Origin: Mesorhizobium sp. | GTDB lineage: Bacteria; Pseudomonadota; Alphaproteobacteria; Rhizobiales; Rhizobiaceae | Reading direction: 5' to 3' | NCBI RefSeq assembly: GCF_017306545.1 | Contig: NZ_JAFKID010000040.1 | Coordinates: forward strand, 1-38,523 | Length of the DNA stretch: 38,523 bases | In this document: positions 11,996-20,238 of the stretch, piece after piece | Numbering within the stretch: position 1 is the first letter of the stretch | How the letters are laid out: each line of letters starts with the position of its first letter | Notes under the pieces: generated by a model | Seen by the model: the letters and a program-made list of their open reading frames with translations, nothing else | Databases searched by the model: none | What the model was told of the DNA's origin: nothing | Program-made: the position numbers and the translations under genes

Positions 11996-12143
11996 ATGCG
12001 TCCTCCCGATCGTTCCCGGTTATGCCGGATACGGTCCCGGCGTCGGTTCAGTGGGCGGCCGCGAGGGCCGCCCACAGTGTCAATCTAACTCGAAAAGGAA
12101 AGCGTGAGAAACGAGACGGCGCCACCCCCTCGGGCGTCCGAAA

Positions 12144-12185
12144 CCTTCGGAACGTCCACCGGATGTTCCGATCCGCCGAAGGCGG
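12144..12185. repeat. Palindromic repeat, copy A
   Basis: The stem CGGAACGTCC / GGATGTTCCG encloses the loop ACC (12148-12170, one G-T pair). It is followed by TCCGCC GAA GGCGG. CCTTCGG at the left end can also pair with CCGAAGG at the right end. It is related to copies B and C. Confidence 0.8.
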
Positions 12186-12228
12186 CCCTGCCCTCGGCTG
12201 CGGCCTCCGGCCCTTCGGGCGTTCAAGA

Positions 12229-12271
12229 CCTTCGGAACGTCCACCGGACATTCCGATCCGCCAAAGGCGGA
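12229..12271. repeat. Palindromic repeat, copy B
   Basis: Same layout as copy A: CGGAACGTCC / GGACATTCCG with loop ACC (12233-12255, one C-A mismatch), then the perfect stem TCCGCC AAA GGCGGA. The flanking CCCTGCCCTCGGCT-like sequence is also shared with copy A. Confidence 0.8.
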
Positions 12272-12401
12272 CCGGCCCTGCCCTCGGCTACGGCCTCGGG
12301 CGTTCGTCGCTCGAAAAGCCCATTCAGGGGCTTTTCGTCCGCTGCGCGGACCGCTTTCCAGCCTGGGGCCCGTTGCCTTCGGCAACTCCCAGGCGTTCGA
12401 A

Positions 12402-12445
12402 GCCTTCGAAAGGTCCACCGGACCTTTCGATCCGCCGAAGGCGGA
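12402..12445. repeat. Palindromic repeat, copy C
   Basis: Perfect stem CGAAAGGTCC / GGACCTTTCG with loop ACC (12407-12429), then TCCGCC GAA GGCGGA. GCCTTCG and CGAAGGC can pair around the first stem. Compared with copy A, two base pairs of the stem are changed on both sides together. Confidence 0.8.
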
Positions 12446-12453
12446 CCGACTTC

Positions 12454-13482
12454 TCACCCCCAGCAGAGTTTCAGGCCTTCTTCGGTGTTGATCGAGGGTA
12501 CGCCCTGCACAGGCTTGTCGGTGACGAGCTGGGCGCCGGTGTCGAAGAAGTTCTTGCCTTCGGTCGGCTTCGGCTTCTCGCCGGTCTTGGCGAATTTCTC
12601 GATCGCCTCCATCGCCAGCGCCGCCATCTTCAACGGATATTGCTGCGAGGTCGCGCCGATCACGCCGGCCTGGACGTTCTTGACGCCGGGGCAGCCGCCG
12701 TCGATCGAGACGACGAGCACCGAGCCGTCATCCTTGCCGGCCGCCTTGAGCGCCTGATAGCCGCCCGCCGCTGCCGGTTCGTTGATCGTGTACATGACGT
12801 TCACGTCGGGGCATTTCTGCAAAAGCGTTTCCATGGCGGTACGGCCGCCGTCCTCGGCGCCGCCGGTCATCTCATGGCCGCAGATGCGCGGGTCGGTTTC
12901 GTCGCCGTAGTGCTTGGGGTCCTTGATGTCGATGCCGAAGCCCTGCATGAAACCCTGGTCGCGCAGATAGTCCACGGTCGGCTGGTTGGTGGCGAGGTCG
13001 AGGAAGGCGATCTTGGCGTCCTTGGCCTTGTCGCCCAACGTGCCCTTGGCCCATTCGCCGATCAGCTGGCCGGCCTTGAAATTGTCGGTGGCGAAGGTCG
13101 CGTCGACGGCGTCGATGGGATCGGTCGGCGTGTCGAGGTCGATCACCAGAAGGCCGGCGTCGCGCGCCTTCTTGATCGTCGGCACGATGGCGGTCGAGTC
13201 CGAAGGCACGATGGCGAAGCCCTTGGCGCCGGCGGCGATCAGGTTCTCGATTGCCGCCACCTGGCTGTCGTTGTCGCCGTCATACTTGCCGGCGAAGGTG
13301 CGCAGTTCCAGCCCGAGTTCCTTGGCCTTGGCCTGCGCGCCCTCGCGCATCTTGACGAAGAACGGGTTGCCTTCCGTCTTGGTGATCAGCCCGACGATAT
13401 CGGCGGCGTGCGCCATGCTTGCCATGCCGCCATAGATGGCGAGGCTGGCAACCGCAGCCGTCAGGAACTTCAATTTACCCAT
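12454..13482 (-). CDS. frcB: Periplasmic fructose-binding protein (FrcB-like)
   Basis: A 342-residue periplasmic binding protein of the RbsB/CUT2 type that captures sugar for FrcC and FrcA. The signal peptide [20 protein letters not shown] to ASMAHA ends about residue 26 (AHA before ADI). The mature protein has the two-lobed fold signatures: [37 protein letters not shown], and [17 protein letters not shown] near the C-terminus. The frame is open to 13644, but the ATG at 13482 is preceded by GGGAGGATAGAC and starts the signal peptide. It is the first gene of the importer operon. The neighbouring sugar kinase and ROK regulator support fructose or a related hexose as ligand. Confidence 0.93.
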   Translation of the reverse strand: MGKLKFLTAAVASLAIYGGMASMAHAADIVGLITKTEGNPFFVKMREGAQAKAKELGLELRTFAGKYDGDNDSQVAAIENLIAAGAKGFAIVPSDSTAIVPTIKKARDAGLLVIDLDTPTDPIDAVDATFATDNFKAGQLIGEWAKGTLGDKAKDAKIAFLDLATNQPTVDYLRDQGFMQGFGIDIKDPKHYGDETDPRICGHEMTGGAEDGGRTAMETLLQKCPDVNVMYTINEPAAAGGYQALKAAGKDDGSVLVVSIDGGCPGVKNVQAGVIGATSQQYPLKMAALAMEAIEKFAKTGEKPKPTEGKNFFDTGAQLVTDKPVQGVPSINTEEGLKLCWG

Positions 13483-13592
13483 GTCTATCCTCCCGATGGA
13501 ACCAACGCCGGCCGGCCGGCAACCCGACGACAGCGATTTCGCCTCCCAGCCAAGCTGCCCGTCGCAGGCAGGAAAGCACCAGCGGATAGGTG

Positions 13593-13628
13593 TGTCAATA
13601 AGTAAATAAGAGTGATTTATTATTGACA
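13593..13628. promoter_or_regulatory. Divergent frcB/regulator operator-promoter
   Basis: TGTCAATAA (13593-13601) and TTATTGACA (13620-13628) are perfect inverted arms 18 bases apart. The symmetry extends inwards (TAAAT/ATTTA) if one base is skipped. Each arm contains TTGACA read outward, one toward frcB and one toward the ROK gene, so both divergent promoters could have their -35 box inside the palindrome. -10 boxes on either side are poor. The site is the natural candidate for binding by the adjacent regulator. Confidence 0.55.
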
Positions 13629-13683
13629 GGCTTGCCTTCCCCACCCATCCTGATCAAAAGCAGCGCAGGCTTGGGAGGAAATT

Positions 13684-14910
13684 TTGCAGGGCGGCGCAAG
13701 ACGGGACAGCGGTTCGCCGGCAACCGCAAGCCGCTTCCATCGCGGCACCAACCAGAGCGGCATGCGCGATCACAACGAGCGGCTGGTGCTGTCGCTGGTG
13801 CGCCAGCACGGCAGCCTCGCCAAATCCGATATCGCGCGCATGACGGGCCTTTCGGCGCAGACCGTGTCCGTCATCATGCGCGAACTGGAGGAGGAAGGGC
13901 TTTTGCTGCGGCAGGCGCCGGTGCGCGGCCGCATCGGGCAGCCCTCGATCCCGATGGCGCTCGCCCCCGACGGCGCTTTTTTCATCGGCCTCAAGATCGG
14001 CCGCCGCAGCGCCGAACTGGTGCTGATCGATTTCCTCGGCACGGTGCGCTCGATGCTGCACCGGTCCTACCGCTATCCGACGCCGCGCGAAACGGTCGCC
14101 TTCGTCGCTTCCGGCATCGAGGAACTGCGCAAGGCGCTCGCAGCCGGGCAGAACGAACGCATTTCGGGCCTTGGCATCGCCATGCCGTTCGAACTGTGGA
14201 ACTGGGTGGATACGGTCGGCGCGCCGCGCGAGGTGATGGAGGAATGGCGCCATCACGACATTCGCGGCGAAATCCAGGCGCTGTGCGACTTCCCGGTCTA
14301 CCTCCAGAACGACGCGACCTCAGCCTGCGGCGCGGAGATGGTGTTCGGCCAGGCGGGAGGCCTGCGCGATTTCATCTATTTCTACATCGGCGCTTTCGCC
14401 GGCGGCGGCGTGGTGCTGGACGGCCGGCTCTATGGCGGCCGCACCGGCAATGCCGGCGCGCTGGGCTCCATGCCGGTGCCGGGCCCCGGCGGCAAGCCGA
14501 CCCAGCTCATCGACGTGGCCTCGATCGCCGTGCTGGAAAGGACGCTCGCCGAGCGCGGCATCCAGGCCTCGCACCTGTGGACCTCGCCGCAGGAGTGGGG
14601 CGATGTCGGCCCCGATCTCGACGCCTGGATCGGCAGCGCTTCCGAAGCGCTCGCCTACGGGATCGTCGCCGCCTCCTCGGTGATCGACTTCGAGGCCGCC
14701 GTCATCGACGGCTGGATGCCCGGCTCTGTGCGACGCCGGCTGGTCGACGCGGTGAGGCAGGCGATCAATCGCATCGACGCCGAGGGCCTGAAGCTGCCGT
14801 CGATCCGCGAGGGGACGGTCGGCATCCACGCCCGCGCGCTGGGCGGCGCGAGCCTTCCCCTTTCCGAGCGCTTCCTCGTCGGCGCGGCATCTCCCGAAAG
14901 GGCCGGGTGA
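13684..14910 (+). CDS. ROK-family transcriptional regulator of fructose genes
   Basis: A 408-residue regulator with a winged helix-turn-helix (about residues 28-80: NERLVLSLVRQHGSLAKSDI then ARMTGLSAQTVSVIMREL) and a sugar-kinase-like ROK domain. The catalytic-type aspartate is in LQNDATSACGAE (Asp210). The CxCGxxGC zinc motif normal for ROK proteins is absent: that stretch reads GNAGALGSMPVPGPGG (about 255-270). GGGAGGAAATT precedes the TTG start. It is divergent from frcB and followed 43 bases later by a sugar kinase, so it probably represses both directions until a sugar is bound. Rhizobial frc loci have a regulator of this family in the same place. Confidence 0.88.
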   Translation: MQGGARRDSGSPATASRFHRGTNQSGMRDHNERLVLSLVRQHGSLAKSDIARMTGLSAQTVSVIMRELEEEGLLLRQAPVRGRIGQPSIPMALAPDGAFFIGLKIGRRSAELVLIDFLGTVRSMLHRSYRYPTPRETVAFVASGIEELRKALAAGQNERISGLGIAMPFELWNWVDTVGAPREVMEEWRHHDIRGEIQALCDFPVYLQNDATSACGAEMVFGQAGGLRDFIYFYIGAFAGGGVVLDGRLYGGRTGNAGALGSMPVPGPGGKPTQLIDVASIAVLERTLAERGIQASHLWTSPQEWGDVGPDLDAWIGSASEALAYGIVAASSVIDFEAAVIDGWMPGSVRRRLVDAVRQAINRIDAEGLKLPSIREGTVGIHARALGGASLPLSERFLVGAASPERAG

Positions 14911-14953
14911 CGATGCCGGCCGGAAGCGCCCATCCAGAAGAAAGCGGACAACC

Positions 14954-15877
14954 ATGATCCTGTGCTGCGGCGAGGCCCTGATCGACATGCTGCCGCGCCG
15001 GTCGACGGCGGACGAGCCGGCCTTCGCGCCCTATGCCGGCGGCGCTGTCTTCAATACGGCCATCGCGCTCGGCCGCTTGGGCGCGCCGGTGGAATTCTTC
15101 TCCGGCCTGTCCACGGACCTGTTCGGGCAGCAGCTTGTCCGCGTCCTCGCGGAAAGCAAGGCGGGCACGCGCTATGCTCATTTTTCGCCGCGGCCGACGA
15201 CGCTCGCCTTCGTGGACCTGAAGGACGGACATGCCAGCTATGTCTTCTACGACGAGGGCACGGCAGGCCGGATGCTGTCGCCGGAAAACCTGCCCCACCT
15301 TGCCGACGACGTCGAGGCGCTGCTGTTCGGCGCCATCAGCCTGATCCCCGAACCCTGCGGCTCCACCTACGAGGCGCTGATGGCGCGCGAGCACGCAAGG
15401 CGCGTCACCATGCTCGATCCCAATATCCGGCCGGGCTTCATCCCGGATCGCACCCGCCATGCCGAGCGCATCCGCCGGATGGTGGCGATGGCCGATATCG
15501 TCAAGCTGTCGGACGAGGACCTCGCCTGGTTCGGCGAAGCGGGCTCGCCGGAAGACGTCATCCGGAACTGGCTCGACCAGGGCCCGAAGCTGATCGTGCT
15601 CACCCAGGGCGGCAAGGGCGCGACGGGCTACAGCCGCGACCATGTCGCCTCCGTCGCCTCGCGCAAGGTCGAGGTGGTCGATACGGTCGGCGCCGGCGAC
15701 ACGTTCAACGCCGGCATCCTGGCCTCCCTGCACGAGCAGGGCCTGCTGACCAAGGCCGGCGTAGCCAACCTGTCGAAGGATGCCATCGGGGCGGCGCTGG
15801 ACCTCGGCGCCCGCGCCGCGGCGGTGACGGTGTCGCGCGCCGGCGCCAATCCGCCGTGGCGCCGCGAACTCGGCTGA
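14954..15877 (+). CDS. PfkB-family carbohydrate kinase, probably fructokinase
   Basis: A 307-residue ribokinase-fold kinase. The N-terminal CCGEALIDMLP and YAGGAVFNTAIALGRLG are substrate-binding blocks, and the C-terminal signature DTVGAGDTFNAG holds the catalytic base Asp249. The size and the GEALIDM start match bacterial fructokinases, which convert fructose to fructose 6-phosphate. It is downstream of the ROK regulator and opposite the importer, so the locus would both import and phosphorylate the sugar. Other PfkB substrates such as tagatose or a ketohexose derivative cannot be excluded. The ribosome site is weak. Confidence 0.88.
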   Translation: MILCCGEALIDMLPRRSTADEPAFAPYAGGAVFNTAIALGRLGAPVEFFSGLSTDLFGQQLVRVLAESKAGTRYAHFSPRPTTLAFVDLKDGHASYVFYDEGTAGRMLSPENLPHLADDVEALLFGAISLIPEPCGSTYEALMAREHARRVTMLDPNIRPGFIPDRTRHAERIRRMVAMADIVKLSDEDLAWFGEAGSPEDVIRNWLDQGPKLIVLTQGGKGATGYSRDHVASVASRKVEVVDTVGAGDTFNAGILASLHEQGLLTKAGVANLSKDAIGAALDLGARAAAVTVSRAGANPPWRRELG

Positions 15878-15892
15878 TCCCGTTTTCGGGAT
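15877..15892 (+). terminator. Hairpin at the end of the sugar kinase gene
   Basis: ATCCCG-TTTT-CGGGAT starts at the last base of the kinase stop codon. The six-base stem is perfect but no T-run follows, so it may be a weak or Rho-assisted terminator or simply a small dispersed palindrome. From here to 16122 I see no other gene. Confidence 0.3.
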
Positions 15893-16122
15893 TCATGCTT
15901 CGATCACATTGTGTTGCGACGCGACGCATTGCGGCGTCGATCCGGTCGGTCCTATGTTCGCAAACGGCCGTTTTCCGCAGTTGCGGGGCGATGACCCTCG
16001 TCCTTACGGTAACAGGGAAACCTGCCTGGACCGCAATCGGCCTGTCGGAGTTCCTTTTCGCGCCGGCGGAAGTCTGATAGCAGCGGCCCATCATCGGCAA
16101 AGATAAAAACATCTGGATTCCC

Positions 16123-17262
16123 ATGCAGTTCATCGATCTCGGCGCGCAGCGCAAGCGTATTGAAGGCAGGTTGAAGGCGGCCATCGATGCCGTGGTCGAG
16201 GAAGGCCGCTACATCCTCGGCCCGCAGGTCGCCGAATTCGAAAAGAAACTCGCGGCCTATGCCGGTGTCGAGCATGTCGTCGCCTGCGCCAACGGCACCG
16301 ACGCGCTGCTGCTTCCGCTCTACGCTTCCGGCATCGGTCCCGGCGACGCGGTGTTCGTGCCGTCCTTCACCTTCGCGGCGACCGCCGAGGTGGTGGCGCT
16401 GGCGAAGGCCGAGCCGGTCTTTGTCGACGTCGATGCCGAAACCTACAATATCGATATCGCGAGCCTCGAAGCGGCGATCGCCATGGTGAAGAAGGAAGGC
16501 CGGCTCACGCCGAAGGCGATCATCCCGGTCGACCTGTTCGGGCTCGCCGCCGACTACGACGCCATCATGGCCATCGCCCGGCGCGACAACCTTCTGGTCA
16601 TCGAGGACGCGGCGCAGTCCATCGGCGGCAAAGCGGACGGCACGATGTGCGGCGCTTTCGGCCATGTCGCCGGCACCAGCTTCTATCCTGCCAAGCCGCT
16701 CGGCTGCTACGGCGACGGCGGCGCGATGTTCACCAACGACGCGGCCCTTGCCGAAAAGCTGCGCTCCTTCGCCTTCCACGGCAAGGGCGAGACGCAGTAC
16801 GACAACGTCCATGTCGGCATCAATTCGCGCCTCGACACGTTGCAGGCGGCGATCCTGATCGAAAAGCTCGCCATCCTCGAAGACGAGATGGAAGCGCGCC
16901 GCACCGTGGCGCAGCGCTATGCGGACGGATTGGGCGACGTGGTCAAGGCCGCGAACAATCCAGGCCACGGCCGCTCGGCCTGGGCGCAATACGCCATCGA
17001 GACGCCGAAGCGCGACGGCTTGAGGGCGCATCTGACGGAAAAGGGCATCCCCTCGGTCATCTACTACGTGAAACCGCTGCACGAGCAGGTCGCCTATCGC
17101 GACTATCCGCGCACGCCGACCGGGCTGAAGGTTTCAGAGGGCCTGCCGAACCGCATTCTGTGCCTGCCGATGCACCCCTATCTCGGCGAAGCCGATCAGG
17201 ACCGCATCATCGAGACGATCCGCAACTATGTCGGCTCGAACTCGGCCGAGGCGGCGGAGTAG
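16123..17262 (+). CDS. DegT/DnrJ/EryC1 aminotransferase, WbpE-like
   Basis: A 379-residue PLP-dependent nucleotide-sugar aminotransferase. The cofactor lysine is in SFYPAKPLGCYGDGGA (Lys191), with EDAAQ at 161-165 and the N-terminal MQFIDLGAQRKRI. This start and the PAKPLGCYGDGGA text are those of WbpE/WlbC proteins. These put an amino group on C3 of UDP-2-acetamido-3-keto-glucuronate using glutamate. WbpD-, WbpB- and WbpA-like genes lie at 27.2-28.8 and 35.6 kb, which makes this assignment coherent even though the genes are not adjacent. It stands alone between the kinase gene and a repeat element. Confidence 0.88.
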   Translation: MQFIDLGAQRKRIEGRLKAAIDAVVEEGRYILGPQVAEFEKKLAAYAGVEHVVACANGTDALLLPLYASGIGPGDAVFVPSFTFAATAEVVALAKAEPVFVDVDAETYNIDIASLEAAIAMVKKEGRLTPKAIIPVDLFGLAADYDAIMAIARRDNLLVIEDAAQSIGGKADGTMCGAFGHVAGTSFYPAKPLGCYGDGGAMFTNDAALAEKLRSFAFHGKGETQYDNVHVGINSRLDTLQAAILIEKLAILEDEMEARRTVAQRYADGLGDVVKAANNPGHGRSAWAQYAIETPKRDGLRAHLTEKGIPSVIYYVKPLHEQVAYRDYPRTPTGLKVSEGLPNRILCLPMHPYLGEADQDRIIETIRNYVGSNSAEAAE

Positions 17263-17282
17263 CGCTGGCACCGTGCCCCGCC

Positions 17283-17505
17283 CCTTCCCTCTTGCGGTCA
17301 GGGGTTCTCGCATAAGGCGCAGTACCCCCACCCTTGTTCCCTCCCCGCAAGGGGGAGGGAGACGCCGGCCGCACTGTTTCACCCAGAATCTTCGGTATTG
17401 GCGTCCGGCGGCGCCGCCCGCCGGGTCCCCCTCCCCCTTGCGGGGAGGGGTTAGGGATGGGGGGCCGCGCCCTATGCGACAACCCTGCCACGCGTAGAGA
17501 AAGGC
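17283..17505. repeat. Inverted-repeat element between convergent genes
   Basis: The spacer between the aminotransferase and cysQ is nearly all one long imperfect inverted repeat. The best-matching inner arms are CTCCCCGCAAGGGGGAGGG (from 17341) and its complement (about 17430-17448). The outer arms share TCGCATA, GGCGC and CAGGG in matching order. Arms of roughly 65 bases surround about 65 unrelated bases. No reading frame is visible. The inner arm also occurs at the left edge of the window (1-40), so this is a dispersed, MITE-like or paired-palindrome element. Confidence 0.65.
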
Positions 17506-17508
17506 CCC

Positions 17509-18336
17509 TCACCTGCCCTTCGCGATGAAGTGCGGATTGGCGAAGTCCGCGTCGTTCGCCTGGTTGCGCTTGCCGTAGGCGAGCGGTGCGTCGTCCAGCG
17601 TCGCGGTCGAACCGCCGGCCGCGCGCAGCACGGCGTCGCCGGCGGCGGTGTCCCATTCCATCGTACGGCCAAAGCGCGGATAGACGTCCGCCTCGCCCGC
17701 AGCCACAAGACAGAATTTCAGCGACGAGCCGACCGAGACGATCTCGGCCGCGCCGAGCGAAGCGATGTAGGCATCCGTTTCGGGCGTGTTGTGCGAGCGG
17801 CTGGCGACAACCGCAAGCGGCGCCCCCCCTGCCCGCGCGGCAATCGCGTGGCGCGCCGTGACGGCAAAATCCGCATCCACCTCGACAAATTCGGCAAAAC
17901 CCGGCTGCCCGGAATAAAGCCTGCCCGTACAGGGTGCGAAGACGACGCCGACTTCCGGAACGCCGTCGCGCACCAGCGCGATGTTGACGGTGAAATCGGT
18001 GCGGCGGTTGACGAATTCCTTCGTCCCGTCGAGCGGATCGATGAGGAAGAACGCGCGGCCGAGATCGGCGGGAACGATGCCGGCCGAAACCTCCTCTTCG
18101 GCGACGCAGGGAATCGCCGGGAAGGTTTCGCGCAAGCCCGCGAGGATGATTTCCTCCGCACGGCGGTCGGCTTCCGTCACCGGCGAGGCGTCGGCCTTGC
18201 GATCCACCTCGAAACCGGCGTGGTAGACGCGCATGATCTCGCGCCCGGCGGCGAGCGCCAGATGCTCGAACAGGGCGAGCATGGCCGCATCGTCAGATGC
18301 CGCCGCCGCTTTCGTACTCGTCTGCCGCGATGTCAC
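17509..18336 (-). CDS. cysQ: 3'(2'),5'-bisphosphate nucleotidase CysQ
   Basis: A magnesium-dependent phosphatase of the inositol monophosphatase superfamily that removes the 3'-phosphate from PAP or PAPS, recycling the by-product of sulfate transfer. Metal motifs are VAEEE at about 78-82, DPLDGTKEF at 100-108 and WDTAAGD at 228-234. The 275-residue frame starts at a GTG inside the end of cysNC (44-base overlap). An ATG at 18282, just past the cysNC stop, would give 257 residues and is a reasonable alternative; neither has a clear ribosome site. It is the last gene of the cysD-cysNC-cysQ group. Confidence 0.93.
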   Translation of the reverse strand: MTSRQTSTKAAAASDDAAMLALFEHLALAAGREIMRVYHAGFEVDRKADASPVTEADRRAEEIILAGLRETFPAIPCVAEEEVSAGIVPADLGRAFFLIDPLDGTKEFVNRRTDFTVNIALVRDGVPEVGVVFAPCTGRLYSGQPGFAEFVEVDADFAVTARHAIAARAGGAPLAVVASRSHNTPETDAYIASLGAAEIVSVGSSLKFCLVAAGEADVYPRFGRTMEWDTAAGDAVLRAAGGSTATLDDAPLAYGKRNQANDADFANPHFIAKGR

Positions 18337-20236
18337 GCCTGATCAACCATTGTTCGACGATCTCGACCATCTCCTCAGCCGTGCGGCCGAGCGTCTGGAG
18401 CCGGATTTCCGGGTTTTCCGGCGCCTCGTAGGGAGAATCGACGCCGGTGAAGTTCTTGATCTCGCCTTTCAGGGCACGCGCGTAAAGACCCTTGGGGTCG
18501 CGGCGCGCGCATTCCTCGAACGGCGTATCGACGAAAACCTCGATGAACTCGCCGCCAGCCATCAATTCGCGCGCCATGCGGCGCTCCGCCTTGAAGGGCG
18601 AGATGAAGGAAACGATGATGATCAGGCCGGCATCCGCCATCAGCTTCGCCACCTCCGCGACGCGGCGGATGTTTTCCACGCGGTCGGCGTCGGTGAAGCC
18701 GAGGTCGCGATTGAGGCCATGGCGGACATTGTCGCCGTCGAGCAGGTAGGTGTGGCGGCCGGCCACATGCAGCTTCTTTTCCAGAAGATTGGCGATGGTC
18801 GATTTGCCCGAGCCCGACAGGCCGGTGAACCAGAAGATCGCCGGACGCTGGTTCTTCAGGTCGGCGCGGGCGCGCTTGCCGACGTCGAGCGACTGCCAAT
18901 GGATGTTCTCCGCCCGCCGCAGCGCGTGCTGGATCATGCCGGCGCCGACGGTGGCGTTGGTGATGCGGTCGATCAGGATGAAGGCGCCGGTGCCGCGATT
19001 GTCGCTGAACGGATCGAAAACGATCGGCGCGCGCGTTGAGAGGTTGCAGACGCCGACCTCGTTCAGCTCCAGCGATTTCGCCGCCTCGCGGCCGAGATCG
19101 TTGACGTTGACGCGGTGCTTCAGCTCGGTGACGGTGGCGCCGGTCTGGTCCGTCTCGGTGCGCAGGATATAGGAGCGGCCGGGCAAAAGGCCCTGCTCGT
19201 CGAACCAGACGATGTTGGCGCAGAACTGGTCGGCCACCTGCGGCCGTGCATCCGGCGCCACCAGCATGTTGCCGCGCGAGACTTCCACCTCGTCGTCCAG
19301 CACCAGCGTGACCGCCTGGCCGGCAACCGCGCCGGCGAGGTCGCCGCCCTGGGCGACGATGCGCCTGATGCGCGTCGCCTTGCCGGACTTGGCAACCACG
19401 ACCTCGTCGCCGGCAGCGACCGAGCCGGAGGCGATGGTGCCGGCGAAACCGCGAAAATCGAGATTGGGGCGGTTGACGTATTGCACCGGGAAGCGGAACG
19501 GCAGTTCGGCCGCGACATCGTCGACGACGACCGTTTCCAGATGCTCGACAAGCGTCGGGCCGGCGTACCAATTCATGTTGTCCGAGCGGCGCGAAACGTT
19601 GTCGCCATAGCGCGCCGACAGCGGAACGGCGACGATGGAGCGGAAGCCGAGATCCTTGGCGAAGGCACGATAGTCCTGCTCGATCCGCTCGAAGGCCTGC
19701 CGGTCGAAGCCGACGAGGTCGATCTTGTTCACCGCCAGCACGATGTGGCGGATGCCCAGCATCGAGGCGATGATGGAGTGGCGCCGCGTCTGGCGCAGCA
19801 CGCCCTGCCGGGCGTCCACCAGGACGACGGCGAGGTCGGCGGTCGAGGCGCCGGTCGCCATGTTGCGGGTGTACTGCTCATGGCCGGGCGTGTCGGCGAC
19901 GATGAATTTCCGCTTCGGCGTGGCGAAGAAGCGGTAGGCGACGTCGATGGTGATGCCCTGCTCGCGCTCGGCTTCCAGCCCGTCCACCAGCAGAGCGAAA
20001 TCCACGTCGTCGCCGGTGGTGCCGTGCTTCCTCGAATCCGCCTCAAGCGCGGCGAGCTGGTCCTCGAAGATCTGCTTGGTGTCGGACAAGAGCCGACCGA
20101 TCAGCGTCGACTTGCCGTCGTCCACCGAACCGCAGGTCAGGAACCTCAGCAGCGACTTCTTCTCCTGCGAAGCCAGATAGGCACGCACGCTGTCTGCGGT
20201 GGCAGGCTGGCTTTCGGCGCGAGCGGCGGTATCCAT
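18293..20236 (-). CDS. cysNC: Sulfate adenylyltransferase subunit 1 / APS kinase fusion
   Basis: A bifunctional 647-residue protein. The N-terminal half is a translation-factor-like GTPase (GSVDDGKST at 36-44, DTPGHEQY, NKIDLV) that drives ATP sulfurylase with CysD. The C-terminal domain is APS kinase with the P-loop GLSGSGKST at 472-480 and LDGDNVRHGLNRDLGF. The product is PAPS, the activated sulfate donor. This fusion is the NodQ/CysNC arrangement of rhizobia. The ATG at 20236 follows the cysD stop by two bases; a TTG two codons earlier overlaps it. No sulfotransferase is visible in the window. Confidence 0.96.
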   Translation of the reverse strand: MDTAARAESQPATADSVRAYLASQEKKSLLRFLTCGSVDDGKSTLIGRLLSDTKQIFEDQLAALEADSRKHGTTGDDVDFALLVDGLEAEREQGITIDVAYRFFATPKRKFIVADTPGHEQYTRNMATGASTADLAVVLVDARQGVLRQTRRHSIIASMLGIRHIVLAVNKIDLVGFDRQAFERIEQDYRAFAKDLGFRSIVAVPLSARYGDNVSRRSDNMNWYAGPTLVEHLETVVVDDVAAELPFRFPVQYVNRPNLDFRGFAGTIASGSVAAGDEVVVAKSGKATRIRRIVAQGGDLAGAVAGQAVTLVLDDEVEVSRGNMLVAPDARPQVADQFCANIVWFDEQGLLPGRSYILRTETDQTGATVTELKHRVNVNDLGREAAKSLELNEVGVCNLSTRAPIVFDPFSDNRGTGAFILIDRITNATVGAGMIQHALRRAENIHWQSLDVGKRARADLKNQRPAIFWFTGLSGSGKSTIANLLEKKLHVAGRHTYLLDGDNVRHGLNRDLGFTDADRVENIRRVAEVAKLMADAGLIIIVSFISPFKAERRMARELMAGGEFIEVFVDTPFEECARRDPKGLYARALKGEIKNFTGVDSPYEAPENPEIRLQTLGRTAEEMVEIVEQWLIRRDIAADEYESGGGI

Positions 20237-20238
20237 GC

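Larger units (their letters stand above)
11996..12453. other. Palindrome-rich frcB-frcC spacer
   Basis: There is no gene here. Almost all of it from about 12130 to 12450 is made of hairpin-forming units. Three are related copies (12144-12185, 12229-12271, 12402-12445). Others are a perfect 10-base stem CGAAAAGCCC/GGGCTTTTCG (12312-12321 with 12328-12337) and GTTGCC/GGCAAC (12372-12386) inside CCTGGG/CCCAGG. Any frcBCA transcript must run through this block. Likely effects are mRNA 3' end protection for frcB or partial termination. Confidence 0.75.

Noticed and set aside
12130-12450. CRISPR-like array
   Set aside because: Repeats are few, unequal in spacing, self-complementary and diverged, with no cas genes; they are intergenic palindromes.
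12022-13605. Open plus-strand frame of 527 codons across the frcB region
   Set aside because: It runs through the palindromic repeats and opposite frcB, with no family resemblance. frcB on the other strand has a signal peptide and full binding-protein motifs.
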